Shown: positions 13,398-16,577 of the stretch, piece after piece
Position numbering within the stretch: position 1 is the first letter of the stretch
Layout: the number at the start of each line of letters is the position of its first letter
NCBI GenBank assembly: GCA_025359585.1
Contig: JANYFX010000071.1
Coordinates: 1 to 16,577, forward strand
Source of the DNA: Rhizobacter sp.
GTDB taxonomy: Bacteria; Pseudomonadota; Gammaproteobacteria; Burkholderiales; Burkholderiaceae_C
Direction: 5' to 3'
Length of the DNA stretch: 16,577 nt
The notes under the pieces: model-generated
The model's input: only the letters and a program-made list of their open reading frames with translations
The model's database searches: none
What the model was told of the DNA's origin: nothing
Translations under genes and position numbers: made by a program

Positions 13398-15431
13398 ATG
13401 GCCACGACTCCCACCCTTTCACAGGGTCAATCGACCCTCATGGCCAACGCCATTCGCGCTCTCGCGATGGACGCGGTGCAACAAGCCAACTCCGGCCACC
13501 CCGGCGCGCCGATGGGCATGGCCGAGATGGCGGTCGCTTTGTGGGGCCAGCACCTGCAGCACAACCCCGGCCACCCGCAGTGGGCCAACCGCGACCGCTT
13601 CGTGCTGTCGAACGGCCATGCGTCGATGATCCTGTACGCGCTGCTGCACCTCACGGGCTACGACCTGCCGATGAGCGAGCTGCGCAACTTCCGTCAGCTG
13701 CACAGCAAAACCCCGGGCCACCCCGAACACGGTCTGACGCCGGGCGTCGAGACCACCACCGGCCCGCTCGGCCAGGGCATCGCCAACGCGGTCGGCATGG
13801 CGCTGTCGGAGAAGCTGCTGGCGAAGGAATTCAACCGCGACGGTCACACCATCGTCGACCACCACACGTATGTCTTCCTCGGCGACGGCTGCCTGATGGA
13901 AGCCATCAGCCACGAAGCCTGCGCGCTGGCCGGCGCCTGGAAGCTCTCGAAGCTGATCGCGCTCTACGACGACAACGGCATCTCGATCGACGGCAAGGTC
14001 GAACCCTGGTTCATCGACGACACGCCCAAGCGTTTCGAGGCCTACGGCTGGAACGTGATCCGCGGCATCGACGGCCACGACGCGGCCGCAGTGTCCGCCG
14101 CCATCACGGCCGCCAAAGGCCTGGCCAAGCCCACGCTGATCTGCTGCAAGACCACCATCGGCAAAGGCTCGCCGAACCGCGCCGGCACTGCCAAGGCGCA
14201 CGGCGAGGCGCTGGGTGCTGACGAGATCAAGCTCACGCGCGCCGCGCTCGGCTGGGCCAGCGAGCCCTTCGTGATCCCGGAAGAGGTTTACACGCTGTGG
14301 GACGCGCGGGCCCGTGGCCTCGCCGCCGAAACGCAATGGGTCGAGGCCTTCGAGGCCTATGGCAAGGCTTATCCCGAACTCGCGCTCGAGTTCGCGCGCC
14401 GCATGGACAACGAGCTGCCCAAGGGCTGGGCCCAGGCCGCTGTCGACGCCGCCGTGGCCGCGCACACCAAGGCCGAGACCGTGGCCAGCCGCAAGGCCAG
14501 CCAGCTCGCCCTCGAAGCCTTCACGAAGACGCTGCCCGAGCTGCTCGGCGGCAGCGCCGACCTGACCGGATCGAACCTCACCAACACCAGCAGCACACCG
14601 GCCTTCCGCTTGGAGGCCGACGGCAGCTCGAACGGCGGGCGCCACATCAACTATGGCGTGCGCGAGTTCGGCATGGCCGCCATCATGAACGGCATGGCGC
14701 TGCACGGCGGGCTGATCCCCTACGGCGGCACCTTCCTGACCTTCAGCGACTACAGCCGCAACGCGATCCGCATGGCCGCGCTGATGAAACAGCGCGTGAT
14801 CCACGTCTTCACGCACGACAGCATCGGCCTCGGCGAAGACGGGCCCACGCACCAGAGCATCGAACACGCTGCTTCATTGCGACTGATTCCCGGGCTCGAT
14901 GTCTGGCGCCCCTGCGACACCGCCGAGACGGTGGTGGCCTGGGCCTGCGCGATCGAGAACAAACACCGCCCGAGCGCGCTGCTGCTGTCGCGCCAGAACC
15001 TGCCTTATGCACCGAAGTCTTCGCTCGACGGAATCTCGAAAGGCGCCTACGTGCTGGCCGAACCGAGCGAGGTCGGCCTGAAGAAAAAGGCCCAGGCCGT
15101 GATCATCGCGACCGGCTCCGAAGTGCAGCTCGCGCTGCACGCGCAGCAGCAGCTCGGCAAGAGCGGCATCGCGGTGCGGGTGGTCTCGATGCCGTCGACC
15201 AACGTCTTCGACCGCCAGCCGGCGGCGTACAAGAACAGCGTGTTGCCCAAGGGCGTGCCGCGCATCGCGGTCGAGATGGGCGTGACCGACGGCTGGTGGA
15301 AATACGGCTGCGCCGCGGTCGTCGGCATCGACACCTATGGCGAGTCGGCGCCCGCGCCCGAGTTGTTCAAGCACTTCGGCTTCACGGCAGAGAACGTGGT
15401 GGCGACGGTGCGCAAGGTGCTGGGCCGCTGA
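13398..15431 (+). CDS. tkt: Transketolase
   Basis: A 677-residue thiamine-diphosphate enzyme of normal length for the family, moving two-carbon ketol groups between sugar phosphates in the pentose phosphate pathway and, where present, the Calvin cycle. Visible signatures: N-S-G-H-P-G-A-P-M-G with catalytic-site His34, H-G-L-T-P-G-V-E-T-T-T-G-P-L-G-Q-G, the ThDP/metal motif G-D-G-C-L-M-E-A-I-S to Y-D-D-N-G-I-S-I-D-G, I-N-Y-G-V-R-E-F-G-M in the pyrimidine domain with the conserved Glu, and T-H-D-S-I-G-L-G-E-D-G-P-T-H-Q. I chose the ATG at 13398 because the protein start (S-T-L-M-A-N-A-I-R-A-L-A-M-D-A) matches the family; the frame is open upstream only as an antisense shadow of speD. It is cytoplasmic. 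A putative lipoprotein gene follows after 23 bases, then gap. Confidence 0.98.
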   Translation: MATTPTLSQGQSTLMANAIRALAMDAVQQANSGHPGAPMGMAEMAVALWGQHLQHNPGHPQWANRDRFVLSNGHASMILYALLHLTGYDLPMSELRNFRQLHSKTPGHPEHGLTPGVETTTGPLGQGIANAVGMALSEKLLAKEFNRDGHTIVDHHTYVFLGDGCLMEAISHEACALAGAWKLSKLIALYDDNGISIDGKVEPWFIDDTPKRFEAYGWNVIRGIDGHDAAAVSAAITAAKGLAKPTLICCKTTIGKGSPNRAGTAKAHGEALGADEIKLTRAALGWASEPFVIPEEVYTLWDARARGLAAETQWVEAFEAYGKAYPELALEFARRMDNELPKGWAQAAVDAAVAAHTKAETVASRKASQLALEAFTKTLPELLGGSADLTGSNLTNTSSTPAFRLEADGSSNGGRHINYGVREFGMAAIMNGMALHGGLIPYGGTFLTFSDYSRNAIRMAALMKQRVIHVFTHDSIGLGEDGPTHQSIEHAASLRLIPGLDVWRPCDTAETVVAWACAIENKHRPSALLLSRQNLPYAPKSSLDGISKGAYVLAEPSEVGLKKKAQAVIIATGSEVQLALHAQQQLGKSGIAVRVVSMPSTNVFDRQPAAYKNSVLPKGVPRIAVEMGVTDGWWKYGCAAVVGIDTYGESAPAPELFKHFGFTAENVVATVRKVLGR

Positions 15432-15454
15432 GCGGCTGGCCGGCCGACCCCGCC

Positions 15455-16447
15455 ATGCACGCCCGGATCAGGCACTGCTTGAGCGCGCTGGCGCTGCTGG
15501 CCGGCTGCGCTGCGCAGGCCCAGAGTGGCGCTTCGCTGGTCGCCTTGCCGGAAGCGTCTTCTATCGAGTGCCTGACCTTGGCCGCAGGCGCCCGCCCGCC
15601 GGCCTATCCGGAGAGCGAGCTCGCGCTCAAACAGGAAGCCGTCGTCAGAGTGCGTCTGGTTTTTGCCGGGGCGGACGCCGCGCCGAAAGCAAGCGTGTTC
15701 TACAACCTCGGCCCGGAGTCGATGTCGAACACCGTTCTCGAGTACGTCCGGAACTATCGGCTGCCCTGCATGGCGTCCGGTGCCGAACCGGTGGTCGCCA
15801 CGCAGGAATTCAACTTCACGCTGGAAGGCCGAAAGGTCGTTCATGGCGGTCTGCGCGACGAACTCGCCAGGAAGAACGTGATCGCCTGTGTGACGGGTGA
15901 CGAACGGCGCCCGGAATATCCACGCGATCTCAGGGGCCCGCTGCCGCAGGGCAATGTGATCGTCAGGCTGAAGTTCAGCAACGCATTCGACGCGCCGACG
16001 GCGACGATACTGACCGACGCCGGCAGCCGGGTGCTGAGACGGATCGTGCTCGACCATGTCGAGCGCTACCGCATGCCTTGTATGCCAGCCTCGGGCAAGC
16101 CGATCGAGGCGATGCGAACCTTCTTCTTTCGACAAGAGGGCGCGCGGCAGTACACCTTGAACGACCTGACGCTTCAGCAGTTTGTCGATGGGCTCGACAA
16201 GCTCGAACAACAGCGGGTGCGTTTCGACTTTTCCACCATGAACTGCCCGTTCGACGTGCGCCTGAATCTTTACCAGCCGTTCGCCAGGAATTCCGTCGGC
16301 GAGATCGAGCGTGCCGACCCGAACCGGCGCGAGTTCATTGAGTGGCTGAGAGGCGTGGCGCTGAAACTTCCCGAAGCCGCGGCCCCCCAGATCATCGGCC
16401 AGGCGATGACTGTTTCGGTGCCCTGCGGCACGCTCGACCTCACCTGA
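15455..16447 (+). CDS. Putative lipoprotein with two TonB-C-like repeats
   Basis: A 330-residue protein I do not recognise by name. Residues 1-18 form a signal with a perfect lipobox L-A-G-C (Cys18); a signal-peptidase I site after A-Q-A is the alternative. Two repeats follow (about 38-110 and 145-215). Each has a Cys near its start, then P-x-Y-P, a V-x-V-R-L-x-F strand and a close in Y-V-R-N-Y-R-L-P-C-M or H-V-E-R-Y-R-M-P-C-M, with the layout of a TonB C-terminal domain. There are two Cys per repeat, possibly paired outside the cytoplasm. The last third has no recognised domain. No energised TonB membrane anchor or Pro-rich arm is present, so it is not a classical TonB. The start at 15455 lies 23 bases after tkt without a good ribosome site. 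Base use looks somewhat less G+C-rich than in tkt, with AGG and ATA codons. It sits between tkt and gap. Confidence 0.75.
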   Translation: MHARIRHCLSALALLAGCAAQAQSGASLVALPEASSIECLTLAAGARPPAYPESELALKQEAVVRVRLVFAGADAAPKASVFYNLGPESMSNTVLEYVRNYRLPCMASGAEPVVATQEFNFTLEGRKVVHGGLRDELARKNVIACVTGDERRPEYPRDLRGPLPQGNVIVRLKFSNAFDAPTATILTDAGSRVLRRIVLDHVERYRMPCMPASGKPIEAMRTFFFRQEGARQYTLNDLTLQQFVDGLDKLEQQRVRFDFSTMNCPFDVRLNLYQPFARNSVGEIERADPNRREFIEWLRGVALKLPEAAAPQIIGQAMTVSVPCGTLDLT

Positions 16448-16475
16448 TTTTCGTCTGACCCCAAGGAGAATTTTC

Positions 16476-16577
16476 ATGACCATCAAGATCGGCATCAACG
16501 GCTTCGGCCGCATCGGGCGCATGGTGTTTCGTGCCGCCGTTCAAAACTTCGCCGAGATCGAAGTCGTCGGCATCAAC
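16476..16577 (+). CDS. gap: Glyceraldehyde-3-phosphate dehydrogenase, N-terminal part (cut by window end)
   Basis: The first 34 codons read M-T-I-K-I-G-I-N-G-F-G-R-I-G-R-M-V-F-R, the NAD-binding start of type I GAPDH, and the frame is open to the window edge. The enzyme converts glyceraldehyde 3-phosphate to 1,3-bisphosphoglycerate in glycolysis, or the reverse in gluconeogenesis and the Calvin cycle. A strong Shine-Dalgarno AAGGAG (16463-16468) lies seven bases before the ATG. The catalytic Cys is outside the window. It follows the lipoprotein gene by 28 bases and may share transcription with tkt. Confidence 0.97.
   Translation, partial: MTIKIGINGFGRIGRMVFRAAVQNFAEIEVVGIN

Noticed and set aside
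13419..14867. Long minus-strand frame opposite transketolase
   Set aside because: Antisense shadow of a highly conserved gene, without motifs or a ribosome site.
15432..15454. GGCCGGCC palindrome after tkt as a terminator
   Set aside because: Too short, with no spacer for a loop and no T-tract; such words are common at this G+C content.
1..16577. Mobile element, phage, CRISPR or tRNA
   Set aside because: I saw no transposase, integrase, terminal inverted repeats, regularly spaced repeats or tRNA-like cloverleaf; the window is ordinary chromosomal in style.

Overview
The window looks like a chromosomal stretch from a high-G+C betaproteobacterium of the order Burkholderiales. The basis is strong G/C bias at third codon positions, long shadow ORFs on both strands, and gene content and order (aminopeptidase P, MurU-like enzyme, speD, tkt, gap). 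I name no genus. I recognised no rRNA, tRNA, CRISPR array, insertion sequence or phage gene. Genes fill almost the whole window and no gene-free stretch exceeds about 100 bases.

Region 1 (1-6481, plus strand) is the most unusual part. After the tail of an unrecognised gene come an SPFH/band-7 protein ending in a SHOCT domain, a protein with two zinc ribbon-DUF4178 units and one membrane helix, a 74-residue DUF350 membrane protein, a seven-helix membrane protein fused to a spermidine synthase domain, and an exported, probably lipid-anchored FAD amine-oxidase-like protein. Spacing is tight and the last two genes overlap by 4 bases. I read this as one membrane-associated module in which an aminopropyltransferase and an amine oxidase work with SPFH and DUF350 scaffold proteins, probably in envelope stress or in modifying an amine at the membrane. 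The oxidase frame is broken near 6236-6239 by what looks like one missing base; its C-terminus continues in the -1 frame to 6481.

Region 2 (6492-10455, minus strand) is an apparent operon read from right to left: aminopeptidase P (pepP), a PAS-PAS-GGDEF diguanylate cyclase overlapping it by 4 bases, and a D-malate/tartrate dehydrogenase (dmlA-like). It converges on region 1 with 10 bases between the stop codons, and an 8-bp inverted repeat spans both stops.

Region 3 (10456-13325) holds an aldo/keto reductase (plus strand) whose 3' end overlaps by 23 bases that of a convergent MurU-like nucleotidyltransferase. Then come a hemerythrin-domain protein and S-adenosylmethionine decarboxylase (speD), both on the minus strand. 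SpeD makes the aminopropyl donor that the membrane SpeE-like enzyme of region 1 would need.

Region 4 (13398-16577, plus strand) is central carbon metabolism: transketolase, then glyceraldehyde-3-phosphate dehydrogenase (cut by the window edge). Between them sits an unrecognised putative lipoprotein with two TonB-C-like repeats that share a YR-x-PCM motif.

Several minus-strand genes (pepP, murU-like, speD) lack a convincing Shine-Dalgarno sequence and have a -10-like hexamer 6-8 bases before the ATG, which suggests leaderless or nearly leaderless mRNAs.
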